Source: Dimorphilus gyrociliatus | Lineage: Eukaryota > Annelida > Polychaeta > Dinophilidae | NCBI GenBank assembly: GCA_904063045.1 | Contig: CAJFCJ010000011.1 | Span: forward strand, 124,001-188,000 | DNA: 64,000 nt | Direction of reading: 5' to 3' | Shown here: positions 11,166 through 24,596 of the stretch, one piece after another | Position numbering within the stretch: the first letter of the stretch is position 1 | Layout of the letters: each line of letters opens with the position of its first letter | Notes under the pieces: model-generated | Databases searched by the model: none | Seen by the model: only the letters and a program-made list of their open reading frames with translations | What the model was told of the DNA's origin: nothing | Translations under genes and position numbers: made by a program

Positions 11166-14100
11166 ATGGCGGCTGTCGACAAACTAGCCGAATCGGGGCA
11201 AGAACCCTTGAAGATTAATGGGAATATGGAAGAAAATGGAGTGAATGGAGAAGATAAATTTAAAATCGAATGGGGTTTTGATTTGGAGGATGCCTATAAA
11301 CTAGCTTTAATGTTTTATCGAGGTAGGATCCTACTATAGGCCTAATTTGGGCGTTTTACACTTTTATAGTTTGACGCTTGCGAAAATCAGATGTATTTTA
11401 ATGGAAACAGCTATACAATGTATTATATTAAGCAAATAACCATAAAGTTTGTCTGTAATGATGAATTACTATCGCTGTAAATATAAAGTGAAAATACCTG
11501 TAAAAACACAAGAATTGGTTGCCTAGAAACAACTAAAATATCTTTGTAGTTTTCGTCTATAGCTAAGATTTTAATATACATTAATGTTGTGTTCTTATAA
11601 CTCTGCTTTATTAATTATTTTTTTTAGAAAAGGAAGGAAAAGCAATGCAACTTTCTTATAAGGATAAAATACGATTAGTAGCCTTAATTAAACAAGTAGC
11701 TTATGGAAAATACAGAGCGGATGTCTCTCCTGCAGTTGGTTTTCTTGATGTCGTCGGTAATGATAGGAGGTAATATTCATTTTCAATTTTTGGTTTTTAA
11801 AAAAGCCGGGTTCGAATAATGGCGCCATCTACCCCCTATAGTCTGATACATCGTCCAAAACTATTTTCAAAGAATTCAACTATAAATAATAGATGATAGA
11901 ATGGTAGACCGTTTGACAAACAATTTTCAGACCAATCGCCGATGCCAGTTTTGATATTATATTTATCACGCAAACCTACTAGGACGTTAATGCTCCTATA
12001 AGTTTTGTATAATTGCTATTATTATGGTCTATACAAAACCTAAATAATGAAAAATTATTGTCCATCTCTCATTCTTTATTAGACGAAGCTATCTTGTTTG
12101 TAATTAAAAGGATGATGGAAGAATATACTTGTTTTATTTTAGAGTTTTTTTAAGCACACACGCTGTCCTTTATATTGATTGGATTTTCTCTAAATGGGAC
12201 TTAATTCTTCCACTGTGACGTCACAACTGATGAAATTTCAACAAACTAGAAAATCCTTCGATTAAATTTCTTATTTAGTTTAGGTTCTTTATTTGTCCGA
12301 CATTTTGTCTTTTATATATATTTTACTGTTTAAGTAAAAAGAGAAACAAACACGAAGAAAGATGAAGTTATAAATACTTTATAGTAAAAAAAATCCTATT
12401 AGGGAAGTAGAAGAGAGAAATTGATTAAAAGCAAAGTTAAGAAAATATCAAGATAAAATTAAGAGAATGAAACTAACACGGAAGGGAAATCAATTAATTA
12501 TATTAATCTATAGATTATCTCTATTAACGCAGATTTACTTAGAGAGCAGAGAAGTCAAGAGTAAAATGTTAAATGAGAAACATGTGGGTTTACGTATTTT
12601 TCTTCCTCTTTTAAGGAAGTTGGCGTGCTAATTAAGTGTGATTGTGCCTCAAATATATACTCTAGTATCCCTATTAAACAGTACAAACTCGGATAACTGA
12701 TGTTTTCCAAGAATTTTATTTTTATTTTGTGATATTTATTTTTCTGTTTTCTCTCTTCTTCTTCTTCTTCATCCTCTTCTTGCTTATAGTCGCCTATTGC
12801 AATAAATACGTTGTACGTAATACGGGAAGCCGTAATATTTTTAGCCATTAATTAGAAATGGGATTCGATTAGTCGGCTACTGCAACGACTGCAAAATTTC
12901 GTTATGCCGCTTGACGGAATTAATAAAGTCTGGGAAGGTCATTTCAGCTTTAGTGTAGGTAGGTCGGGCAGAACGCTCTAACTTAATATTCATATTTAAT
13001 AGAATATTTCTATTGATCTTTCACGCAAGTATTAATACTTTCGTATAATATCCTCGCGATAAGAAATAAAATTCTATCGATTAATAATGGCGTAAATAAA
13101 AGGAGTTTTATAAGGTTTATTAACTTAAATTATATAAAGAGTTAATATATATATTAGATATAAAAATACGGTTATGGATGCGCAATCCGTCTAGTTTATA
13201 ATATTAATATAGATATAGATAAGGAAAGGAGAGTGTAAAACGGGTTGGGAAGAATATATATTGGAAGGGAGATAAAGATAAGGTTTTTATTCTATAAATT
13301 TCAATATGAATTAATAAAGAAAATTTTTCGTTTAGACATTCGAACCCGGTTGAATGGTGGTGAGTTTGCACGGGATTATTCGTTGTAATTAATTATTATT
13401 CATTTTTGTATAATTCTTAATATTTTTAATATATAAAGTATATATATATATATATATACTGTGTATATATATTTATATATATATAAATATATATAGACGT
13501 TTTTAAATTCAATTTCTAGAAATTATTATTGAAAAGAAAAGAAACCGTACAAATTCTTGTCATGTTTATTGATAATTATTTCGTTATCAACCGACCCTTT
13601 TTTTATTGCCTTTCGGTATTCAACCCGCACTCTATGTCAATTTGAAAGTAAATTACTACTTTATTTCTTTTCTTCTTTCTCCCTTCCACTCTATCAGGCA
13701 AGCTTGGCAAAGTTTGGGAGACATGAAGAAGGAAGACGCAATGAGAGAATTTATAGATCTGCTCAATAGGGTTTGTCAACTATTTAAGCCGTTCATGCAA
13801 GCTCAACTGGCCGAAAAGGAGGATAAAGAGAAACAACTGTAAGTCATAAATGTATCAGTAACAATTCTTTGTTTCTACGTTTTTCCGAATTCTCTTTTTT
13901 ATAAGATAATCGCTGATCAGGGAGCTTTGTAGTTTTATAGTTATGTAGAATTTTAAATCTAAAGCGATATACAACGACAAAAAAACAATTTACAAGGGTG
14001 CTTTTAACGTATTCGCATATTTATTGTTTATTTCTAACTTATTATAGCAGGTTAACGTTTCTAAACTATAAAGAGCTATAGAGATTTTCTTTTTGTTATA

Positions 14101-17100
14101 TTATTCGTTTTTTCAAAAGTAAAAGAGAAGAAAAAAAGAAACTTGTCTCCCTTTCTTTTTTCTCTGTGTTTCTTATGTATAAATCCTGCGATGTCATTTT
14201 CTTGGCGTTCTAAGCTTCCTTTTTCTAAGCGGACGATTTTAACGCGGTTCAACGGCTTTTTATTCCATCGGGCTTTGTAAGGATAAAGGGGTTGAGCGAG
14301 AGGGAGGGAAAGAGGATAGAGAAAAAAAAAATATATATAGAAAGAACGAAAGAAATTAGAAATATAAAAGTGATAACACAATTCGAGAGTGAAGATGATT
14401 CCGATCAATATTATTATCTCTTTTATTCGACCATAGACGGAATGGTGCACAGAATATATAGATTACGCAGGTAAAAAAAAACAAGAGGAAAAAAAGCGGT
14501 AAAGATGATTAATATGAAAGAAAAAGACACAAGAAGATTCTTTTTTCTTGTTGTTGTTGTTGATTTATGATAGGCGTGACAGAATAAATATGAGTATAAC
14601 AATAACAATTAGGACAGTAACATACACACATATATATGTATATATAAATGTCTATATACGTATTTACATAAGAAATACAAGCGAACAATGCATATAAAGA
14701 TAAATCGGATACTGATCGTAGAAAAGAGGGTAAAGCAGTTTTCTTTTTTTTTTTTAGTTTGTCAATACCTAGATAATTTTTTATTGTTATAATATCGTAT
14801 TAGAAAGTTTTTGGGATCGATATAAGATTTTATATTATAATGCGAGATAATTTCTGAAGAAAAGAAAATTAGGATAGGGCGGGGGTAGTATTTTTCTTCT
14901 CTTTTCCTTTTTTTTTATTCTCACTTTTACCCCCCCTCCCCTCTCATTCTCCCCTACCCGTTATTCTAGAAATTATCAAAGAGTAGGGAAAGAAATCAAA
15001 AAAGAAAACATAGGCCGAAAACGAGAACGTTTTCCTCCTATTTTCTTTTTGTCCGTTGATGAATATTTATTTATATTTGGGTTTTGGGAATGAGGAACAT
15101 AAAAGAGAGGTTGTACGAGAGAGATGAGAGAGAAAAAGTGTCAAAGAAAATAAAGTTGGATTGTTACTTCACCAGTGGACGCCGTTCGAATCGTATATCT
15201 AGAGAGTTTTATCTATGGGGTCACTTTAGTCTATATATCGATCGCTAGTCTGGGGTGGCGTATTTGCAGTCGAGATGGGAATACGATTGCAGTATGTAGA
15301 ATTTGTAAAACTTTCCCCCCCCCTTTTCGTTCTTTTAGCCTTGAGCTTTCTTTTTCCCTTTGTATTTTATCAATTTACGAATTTTTTTTAAATATTTTAT
15401 TTTCATATTTTTTGATTATAATTGATTGGATTATTGAAAATTTTCTTTTCACGTATTTTCTATTTCTTTTTGCTTCTAGAAGAGAGGAAGAAGTTGCTAG
15501 GAAAGAAGTTGAAGAGGCGGCTGAAAGGGAGAGAAAACTGTTGGAAGAAGAAGCAAGAAGACAACAAGAATTAGAAAGAGTCAAACTGAGCCAGCAAGAA
15601 CAACATATCCGAGCCGTTCTCAATCAACAAACTTATCCGCAGTTTAGTCAATATGCCGCTCAACAGCACCCAAATGATAGTCAACAACAAGCGGCTTTAC
15701 TAACTCAGTTGCAAGAGCAACACTATCAGCAGTATATGCAGCAAGTGTATAGGCAACAGCTTCATCAACAACAACAGTACAAACAGCTGAATCCATCAAC
15801 AACGTCTTTGGAGGATGTGAATGTTAAGGATAAAACTGAATCGGATAATGAAGAAGACGAAGAAGAAGGTAAGAGAATTATAGCGGAAGAGGACGAGAAA
15901 GTTGATCCGCAGCTAGTGGATAAATTGCCGCCTATCGTTCCCGCTGCGCTTTGGACGAAGAAGGAAGGAAAACGGTTTAAGGAAGAAAGACGTAGGGCAA
16001 CGCACACTTTTAAAGTGCCTTCGCTTTCTTCTGCGACGGTGCGTTTGTTAGTTTTGCGGTCGGCGGCACTCATTATTTACCTCTTTTCGGTTTTTTTAGC
16101 CTGATTTCTTTTTATTTTTTTATTAGTAATTTGAATGCACAGTAATTTAGACGCATAATGAAGCGTATTCTCGTTTCGTCGATCATCGTTCCATTTCATA
16201 TAAGGAATAGACGAGATTAGGGACCTCGAGAAAACGTTAAGAATTATCCCCTACTTTTTAAACCCTCGAATAAATAGATGGAATATATATAGATATATAG
16301 ATATACTGTATATATATATATAAGATAAAAAGTAGTATGGGAAAGAGAAGATAAAAAAACATTGATCGAATAGGAAATATTCCAAAAGCTTTCCGTTGTT
16401 CGTCTTTCTTACTAACAAAAAAGGAGAGGGAACGATGTATTGGCTCTATAACAAGAATACTACAAGACTAGTTTTTTTTTTCTTAGTTTTGAGGTATTTT
16501 TATTTTATTTTCCTTTATTTTAGATTTAGAAAAAAATCTCCTACTTCTCTTCTCTTCTTCCAGCTGTTTCTTTTACTATTTTTCTTTTCTTTTCTTGTTT
16601 TTTTGGATGAAAAGAAGAGAAAAGAAAAGAAAAGAGAAGGGAAGAAGAGAAGGTGAACTTTGGATAGTTTTAACCTAGAATTATGCTATACGAGAATAAA
16701 TTTATGTTACCTCCTTCTCTTACACACCTCCCATAATTTTTACGTTAGACAATAACTTGGTTTATGAGAGAGCCGTATGAAGAAGTCTTATACGTGAGAC
16801 GGAGAAGGAGTACTTGATACTTTTTTTGTTTGTCAAAAAAATGAAAGCCTAGGGCTATGACAAATTGTGCATAATTCTGGGAGAATAATTTTCTAGTATC
16901 TAGGGTTCTTTACGCCTTTACAATTTTATGAGTAAATTTAATTGCGTTTTCACGTTCATACCGTAAAGGAGTAAAGCCATTTTTCATTTAGTTTTATATA
17001 TATATGTGACATAACATAATCATAAATAACGTTTGTCGTCGTTATCGTCGTTCTTCCTTCTCCGCTCCGATTTTTTACAAGGTTCACAAAAAAAAAGAAA

Positions 17101-18379
17101 AAAAAACAATTACTATTCCAGATACTTTTTATTTTTCTTTTTAGTTTTTGCATGCACGTATTCCTTTATTGTCTTGTCGTAGGAGAGAAAACATCGGTTA
17201 TCAGTGCCCCGTCCATGTGGACTAGGAAAGAACTGAAGGAATTTAAAGAGAGTTTAAAAGCTGATAAGGATACTATCTTAAAAGTCGGATCGGGGGAGAC
17301 AGTAACGGTATGTGTTGTGATAGTTATATTTAAGACAAAAAAAAAAACAAATAAGATAGCAAACTAAAAAAGAATATGATAACAAAGGAAAGTAACAAAC
17401 TTTCCATTGTTAAGACAAACGAATAATTAAAGTGTTGAGCACCTACTTTAATCTGTTTGGCGTTGTGGTATTGTGCATGGCTTTTGTCGCCGACCTCAGT
17501 ACCATCTACTAAACTTTTCTATTAACTATATACAAAACGAGCAGGAGATTGCCTACTGGAATTTGGCGCCTCCCTTTGATGAGAGTCATACCCTCTAGCC
17601 CTCAACTCTTATTCATCCTTTACTGTCTATTAGTATTTTACGACATAGGAAAATTTATATTAATTTATATAGTAAGAGACAAGAAAGATAATTACCTGAG
17701 CAAAGTTATTAATTTACCTTAAATAGTCTTCCTTTCACTTTTTGACAATGAATATTAACTGTAATGAGTTTCTATTCTTGTATACGTTTATAATATATAT
17801 ATATATATATATATGTATACGTGATGAAAAAGGAAGAATATCCTTGACCTAGAGTTTGAAAAAAAGAATAAGAGATGAGAGAGAGAGAGAGGGAGAGGCG
17901 GGAGATGTTTAAAGTCCAGACTGGGGAACAATTTACTGCTCGGGAAATAAAGTAAATAATGTTATCCGCCTATCTTACTAACTTTCCCTAAACAGATCCG
18001 CGTCCCGACTAGTGAACATGGCAACTGTCTTTTTTGGGAATTTGCAACAGATTACTTCGATATAGCTTTTGGTGTCTCTTTCGAATGGACTATAAATCCT
18101 GAGGAAAATATACGTGTTGAGATCAACGAATCTAGCGACGAAGAGGAGGAGATCGAGGAAGGTGCAAAACCACCAGGTGATGTTGAAGGTGGAAAAAAGA
18201 AACCGGATGGACCTCCTCAAGATGAAATTATACCGGTTTATAGGCGAGATTGTCATGAAGAGGTTTATTGTGGTTCCCACATGTATCCTGGAAAAGGAGT
18301 TTATTTATTGAAATTCGATAACTCCTATTCTTTGTGGAGGAGTAAAACAGTTTACTACAGGGTTTACTATACAAATTAG
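11166..18379 (+). CDS. ACBD3: ACBD3/GCP60 Golgi scaffold protein
   Basis: Main model, six exons: 11166-11322, 11628-11769, 13698-13838, 15480-15868, 17183-17307 and 17996-18379 (1338 bp, 445 aa). Domains run in the family order. An acyl-CoA-binding domain spans about residues 40-140 ([33 protein letters not shown]). A Glu/Arg coiled coil follows, then a Gln-rich stretch ([27 protein letters not shown]), a linker with [16 protein letters not shown], and a C-terminal GOLD domain ([14 protein letters not shown], ending YYRVYYTN). In other animals the GOLD domain binds giantin and recruits PI4KB at the Golgi. The fourth exon can read on to a donor after 16038, which gives an alternative linker and an in-frame 460-aa form (see findings). 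Introns 2-4 are unusually long for this window. Confidence 0.95.
13437..13496. repeat. (TA)n-rich microsatellite in ACBD3 intron
   Basis: An interrupted TA repeat of about 60 bp lies in the long intron before the third ACBD3 exon. Confidence 0.8.
15869..16038 (+). CDS. ACBD3: Alternative linker segment of ACBD3 (duplicated exon)
   Basis: If the GTAAGA donor at 15869 is skipped, the frame stays open through 16038. There a GTGCGT sequence can splice in phase 0 to 17996. The added peptide contains [17 protein letters not shown] and THTFKVPS, and ends SSAT. That parallels [25 protein letters not shown] and GETVT in exon 17183-17307. Both segments feed the same acceptor in the same phase, so they would be alternatives. 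Whether this version is expressed cannot be seen here. Confidence 0.5.
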
Positions 18380-19868
18380 TCATAATATAATGTTGTCGGG
18401 GCTTAATATTTGTATCCTTGAGTCGGACTAATGTTGTGCAAAATAATTAATGAATGGCATTTCTTATTCAAAACGAAAAGGCATAAAACAATACAATTCA
18501 GACTCAAACTTTTTCAAAAATATAACATTTTTTTATGTTGTGATGAAGAGAAACGTGATATTACGAGATAATGATATTAATAATAATAAAACTAATGAAA
18601 AAGTATTGTATTTAACGCCCACAAGATTACTCTAATTATTTTATTCCTTTATCAATTCCTTTTTTAATCAAAATTAACGCCATCTAGGGAGTTAAAAACT
18701 TTTTAAAATTATAAACAATCGTTTATTTCTTTTTCATGCTTTTAGATTTTCCTTTACTCTATGGATCCAATCCTTTTATTCTAGTATTCTAGGAAACTAG
18801 GCCTAGATGTATCGTGGCGAACTACGTAAGGCAATTTTTACTTTTTGATAAAATTCTCGTATATTTTCTATGTTCTTTTGTAAAGGTTTTTTTTCTTTGG
18901 AGAGAGAGGGAGAGAGAGCGACATATATATATACAGCATATATACAGAATGCGGAGGAAAGGGGGCGAATAGGGAGCAAAATAAAAAACGCTAGACAAAA
19001 AGAAGAAGCGTCTCTTTCGAATTGAATTTCTCACGAGTTACAAGTTGTCATCAATTGTTTCTTTTTTCCCCTTCTAAGAGCTCATTATTTCTTTTTATGA
19101 AAATTATAAAAAAAGGGTAGAAAGGAACAAAAAAAAAACTCGTTATGGTAAGAAGGATACAACGTCGAAGTGGAGAGAAGAATGGAAAAAAATTGGATTC
19201 CTATTACGAGGATAAAACCATAGTAGAGTATTTTCTAAATGAATAATTGTTACTATTTTCCTGCTAACTTTGAATGAATAAGATTCACTATCTAAAAATC
19301 TAATCATCTTTCCTTAATTGGTGTTTCCTTACAAGAATACAAGTGAATCTTTGCAGTGGCAAGCTAATTTTTCCTAATAATCGAATGAAGAGACCCAATA
19401 TGTTTTTGATTGGCTTTTTTTTACTATAACGGGGGGTAAAGTCGACCAAAATAACCCAAGATAAAGTATTAATCCCATATATACAGTGTATATATATATA
19501 TATTGTATGTTAGTTACACATCAATTCAGATATTCTTCTCGTTCGAGACAATTAGCCGTAAAATTTATGTTAACTATATTTTGCTTCAAAAGCTTAGGCC
19601 TAACTGTTTATATAAACGTGCTATATATTCTCTCTTTGCAAATGTCTATCAATACAAACATTTACCAAGTATAAAAGTTACTTAAATTATTTAAATACTA
19701 AATATAATGATAATAATAATAAACCTTCTGTGTTATTGTTATCTTTATAGTTTATTTCTTGTTTGTCAGTTAAAAACGGATATAATTAAAATAGTCTACT
19801 GTATACTTTTCTGCATAGAGAAATCAATAGTTGGTAGCTAATTCAAAGGACTTTAGTAGTTTGTATGC

Positions 19869-19910
<42 letters not shown>

Positions 19911-20248
19911 TTTTTTTCTCTTTTGTTTAAGTAAACATAGAAATCTAACTTATTTTTGTTTGACATCTATAAGGCAAAAAATTCATCACACAGTTGGTTG
20001 TAAATGCTTTTGTTTTCTTTGTATATATATATATATATATATATACATTAAAAATATATAACAGTTTAAGTTTTGTATAATTCGTTGAGAACATTCTTTT
20101 CAACTTTGTTTTGAGTGAAAGGATAGAATAAAAGGAGTATAAGAGATATAGTTGAATGAGTTTCAATAAGGAGATTTGTTTTCGTAGGTCTGCAGTAATG
20201 GTATAAATTGGCGAAATAAATAAGACGGACGGAAGATCAATTCAAACG
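18380..20248. other. Intergenic between the convergent genes ACBD3 and KLHL18
   Basis: Two 3' ends face each other across 1.9 kb. It holds a (CT)n run at 19872-19908, TA repeats at 19491-19503 and 20021-20044, and TAGGCCTA palindromes at 18798-18805 and 19595-19602. Short frames here overlap the repeats and show no protein signature. Confidence 0.6.
19872..19908. repeat. (CT)n microsatellite
   Basis: A pure CT dinucleotide run with one late interruption, followed by a poly-T tract. Confidence 0.9.
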
Positions 20249-23200
20249 TTAAAAACATTCGCAAGGAACGACGCCGATTCCAACGCCACCTTGATGGTAT
20301 TTCATAGGTGCTACCGTGTTCCACTCTTCAGTTTCTGAAACGAGAAGGAATGCAATAAAAGCTTACTTACATAATTCAGCATAACTGAATATATCAAACT
20401 CTCTGGTTTGAGAGAAAGAAAATCTTCCCTCTTAGATTTAGAACATAAAATTTCCCATCATTTAATTATTCTATAAGACTTCTTTTATTACTTAATAAGT
20501 AAATATAAATTGATTTTTTTTTTAACACTACAATTGATGATCATTTATCCTCTTTTATGTCCTGCTTTTTAAGTTCATCATAACAGAGTAGAAGTCATTA
20601 TTGAGATAAAAAAAAAAAGAATGTCCTAGATATATAGATTAACTCAACAGACATTATGAGTTTGTTCTTTTTATCGAACGTTTTAAAGCATTAACTAAAT
20701 ACACACAAAAAAGAAAAGGATTGTTGCAGTTCAAAAGTTCAAGTATTCTTTGAGATTTGTAAAGCGTCTTTTTAGACTTGACGTTGCTGTACTAAGCTCT
20801 TCTTTTAGGTGATATTCATAGGAAAGAAGATATGAGACTAGTTGATGAGCATTGACTTATAACATATACCCCTCTCGCTATCTGCCTATTCTCAAGATAT
20901 ATTCATATTTTGGATATTTTTAATAAGGTAAATGTCTAATTATTACTACATAGACGAGCTACGCAAGCCCTCTATGCGTAGTTCCCATGCTATTTGATGT
21001 TATTAGGCTAATTTGACAGTTTATTCTAAATTAGGAGCGACATTTGTTGATTGCGTTTGAAGACGCCTCAGTAAATTAGTGCTTGCTTTATCTTACTGAT
21101 TTATCTACAATTTTAAAGGAATTTCATTGTACTAATTAACAATATAGCTAATTAAACAACTTAATTTGGGAATATTTACTATAATTTACAATAAAAATGA
21201 CGTCATAAACGGGTCCTAACCTGGATCATACATTTCGACAGACGACAAATTATCAGCGCCGTCATAACCTCCTACAGCATACAATCTTCCGCCGTTCGCT
21301 ACCAAAGCCACTCTCGACCTTTTAACCTGTAGTAAAATAGGGTAGGTCACGTGAGTCTTTTTTCCAAACTTTTTTGCCCAGACAGGACGACGGCATGCCC
21401 TGCCGCATTCTACGGACTGAGCGCCTACTCGACGCATCAGATTTTCGCGCATTTGTTCATAATATTTCTTTTCCTCAAAAAAACGAGGAAAAAATTATTT
21501 TTGAATAGAATAAATGCACGATCTGGTGTGGCGAGTGACGCTTGTTTACTACCTGCATATTTGTAATTTGAGTCCATTGACGTGTGACTGCGCAGAAACA
21601 TTCGACGCTCTATCGAATTAAAATTAACAGAGTGTAAAATTTGTAAAACAAGTGCAAATATTTACGATGGAAAGATAAAAAAAAAAAAAAGTTTGTAACT
21701 AATTTATTTAATTAACCTTTAGGAAACCATTTCCGTCGTAACCGCCAGCAGCATACAACTTGCCTAATAGCACTGTAACACCTAATCTGCAACGTTTTGT
21801 TGACATTTTAGGAGCTTCTTCCCATTTGGATTGGGTTGGTGAGTAGCACTCGACACTGTCGAATATTGACAAACCGTCGTGACCACCGAGGACGACTATG
21901 CGATTATCAAATGTTGCTATTCCGGAAGCGCTTCTATGCTTTCTCATACTACATATTTCTCTCCATTTCTTTTCTTTCGGATCATAGCATTCGACAGAAT
22001 TAAGGGAAGATATCCCATCGTAACCTCCACAAACATACAGTTTATTTTCAAGCACGGACACGCCGAGAGCGCTTCTTCTACATTTCATAGGCGGCGCTGA
22101 ACTCCATTTTTTGGTCCTTATGTTATATGTTTCAACGGTGGCTAAACGATTCTGGCCGTCATAGCCCCCGATAGCGTATAATGTATCATCTAAAACTGCA
22201 ACGCCTACCCTACTCCTTACAGTTTGCATTGGCTGAGCTATTTCCCATTTTTTATTCGTAGGATCATAAAATTCAGTTGCCGCCTCTGAATCACCCGACA
22301 AGGTTATTCCACCCACTACGAATATCCTTCCAAAAGCCTAAACGAACAAAAGGTATAATTAATACCTCAAAAAGTATTTATATATATTTGGGTTGTGTAC
22401 TAACTGCAGGACAGGCTCTCGGCCTAGTCCGAAAAGACTTAAGGAAAGGTCTGCGATCTGGCATTAGGTGATAATCCTTTGCTTCATCAACTAAATCTCT
22501 ACAGTTGATATCCTGCTTTATAAGATTTTCATTCATAACTTTATCAATTAAATATTTTGGAGGTAAAAGGGGCAATCTGACTAATTTTAACAATGGATAA
22601 AGATAATCCTTCCTCTCTTCGCTCTCTTTAATCCATCTTATTAAAGCCTCAAAGACATTATCCTCTCCTCCATTCAAAGTTTTAACATTCAACTGATCGT
22701 TGTCCAATAATTCACTAATTTCGTCGGAAGACAATTTAAGAAATTCTTCCGTTTTTGAAATTTCCATAAAATTCTTGTGTATAAACTGAAATTGTTGTAA
22801 ATATAGAATAATTTGATTAAAATCTCTTAATTATATATAATTCATCTAATTAGCATATCATTTTATTTCAACTATTTTTGTTACCTTTATGGATTCATCG
22901 ACGAGACTCTTACAAAAATATCTTTCGGCAAATCGTTTAACACCAAGAGCGTTTTGAACGCTCAATCTTTTTTGCATAAATGCTGCGCAAGCTTCTTTAA
23001 CACATGTTATTTGTAAAAAATTAGCACCAATTAATAAATTTTCGGCATTTGATGTATCTATTCGAACTTTTCCTGTATATGCAAAATTTAAAAGACTTTC
23101 AAGAGCTTCGACATTAAGTCCCTTCATGACAATATCATCTTGCCCTGCCTCAACCATATCATTTGTAAACATCATTTCAAAATAAGGTATACTCCCGCTT

Positions 23201-23413
23201 AAAATTATTCTATGAGCTTTGAATTGTTTATTTTCAATCTGCGCGAAATTAATAAACTATACGAAAATAGAAGAATTTCAGCATTTTGTCTACCTTAAGT
23301 GTGACATCGCATAATTTACCCATTCGTCGTATCTCTTCAAATTTTGGAAAGCACGAACTGGGTAGATCTCGCTTTTCATACATTTCTACATCACCAATTA
23401 TATCTGTTGTCAT
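20249..23413 (-). CDS. KLHL18: KLHL18, BTB-BACK-Kelch substrate adaptor
   Basis: Seven exons: 23294-23413, 22885-23238, 22405-22785, 21717-22337, 21553-21609, 21221-21326 and 20249-20334. They give 574 aa, the same length as vertebrate KLHL18. A BTB domain comes first ([27 protein letters not shown]), then a BACK domain ([25 protein letters not shown]). Six Kelch blades follow, each with a GG pair and W ([60 protein letters not shown]). The last blade closes with [19 protein letters not shown]. The family recruits substrates to CUL3 ubiquitin ligase. The exon with YDGADNL and the final exon are split by about 890 bp. The start MTTD is the only ATG upstream of the BTB fold in this exon. Confidence 0.95.
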
Positions 23414-24596
23414 TCTTAGTGTTTTTTCTTATTAATGTGGTAGGCCTTGATTGCGGGTGGGGATGCGTGGAGTGACGTAAGTTTGCACAATAGTATAATA
23501 TGTCTACCTTATACTTAAAACAAATATGTATTTATATATATAAAACACCCTACTTCTTATTTGGCAAGAATAAAAGCAATTTGTAAATAGAGAATAAGGA
23601 AAAATTAGATAAAAAAAACTGTTATTGTTAGATTTATTGTCAAAGATAATTTCTATTACTCCTCTTTCTTCTATCTTTTTTCCGTTTAGGTTTGCTCAAC
23701 TATCTCTGTGTGAGTGTAATAAAATTACAAATTTCCGCAATTTTATATCAAGTTATCTTTGGAGCAATTTGATTAAATTGGAGGAAAATACTCTTATTTA
23801 TCATAATTTCTCATTTTTTTCTCCCCTTTAAATCACTAGCCTAAAAGTAGGAGAATATGAGAAATAAATTGAAAAAAAAGTCATCACATTTCGAAATATT
23901 TTTATATTTAAAATATTTGAATGGACATATAAACTTAATATCGTTTGAAAAGAACTGCAAAATTTCATATTAACCATCTAAAATTGAATTAAATGATCAA
24001 GATCAATAAAACTAAACAAAATAATCGAAGAAGGAAGAAGAAACATCCGTGGAACAATAGAAAGAAAAAATTGAAAGTTACCGATCATTTTGCCGAATAC
24101 GAAAAGCTTATGGTATATTACGATGCAGTCGAATTAATTGAAGGTGTAGCAGAACAGCAACAAAGAAACGAAATAACAATGCCAAAGATAGGATGGATTA
24201 TTTAAACCATTAAAGATTAAAATTAATTGCAATTTCATCATTTATTATTAGACGAGTATTCCTGTACAATTAATTCAATGACATTGTTCAATTAAATAAA
24301 CTGAAAAATTAGATAAAAATTTCAATGATATAAATAAATATTAAATAGATAAACAATTATTATTAATAAACGAAAATATTAGAAAAAACGAAACTAAACA
24401 AATAGTATAGTGGGAGAGGGGGAGGAGAGGAGACAGGGATGGATAAAGAATTATTTAATTATTATAAAAATATAAATATTCATTAGTAGGATACATTCGT
24501 ATCTGGAATGTAAGATTCGTATGTGTTATTCTAATGTTATCTTTTTTGAATCATATATATATATATATATATATAAATCACAATATGTTTTAAGTC
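23414..24596. other. Intergenic between KLHL18 and the CLC gene
   Basis: This is the KLHL18 5' flank and the CLC 3' flank. A 70-codon plus-strand frame at 23993-24205 is Lys/Arg/Asn-rich at its start and ends in a more ordinary acidic stretch. I cannot tell it from chance. A (TA)n run lies at 24552-24576. Confidence 0.5.

Noticed and set aside
14076-14608. Overlapping plus- and minus-strand frames in an ACBD3 intron
   Set aside because: Lys/Arg/Phe-rich low-complexity shadows in purine/pyrimidine tracts inside a well-supported intron.
23993-24205. 70-codon basic frame between KLHL18 and CLC
   Set aside because: The start is simple Lys/Asn/Arg sequence, and I see no promoter, splice or homology evidence. 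Mentioned only in the gap entry.
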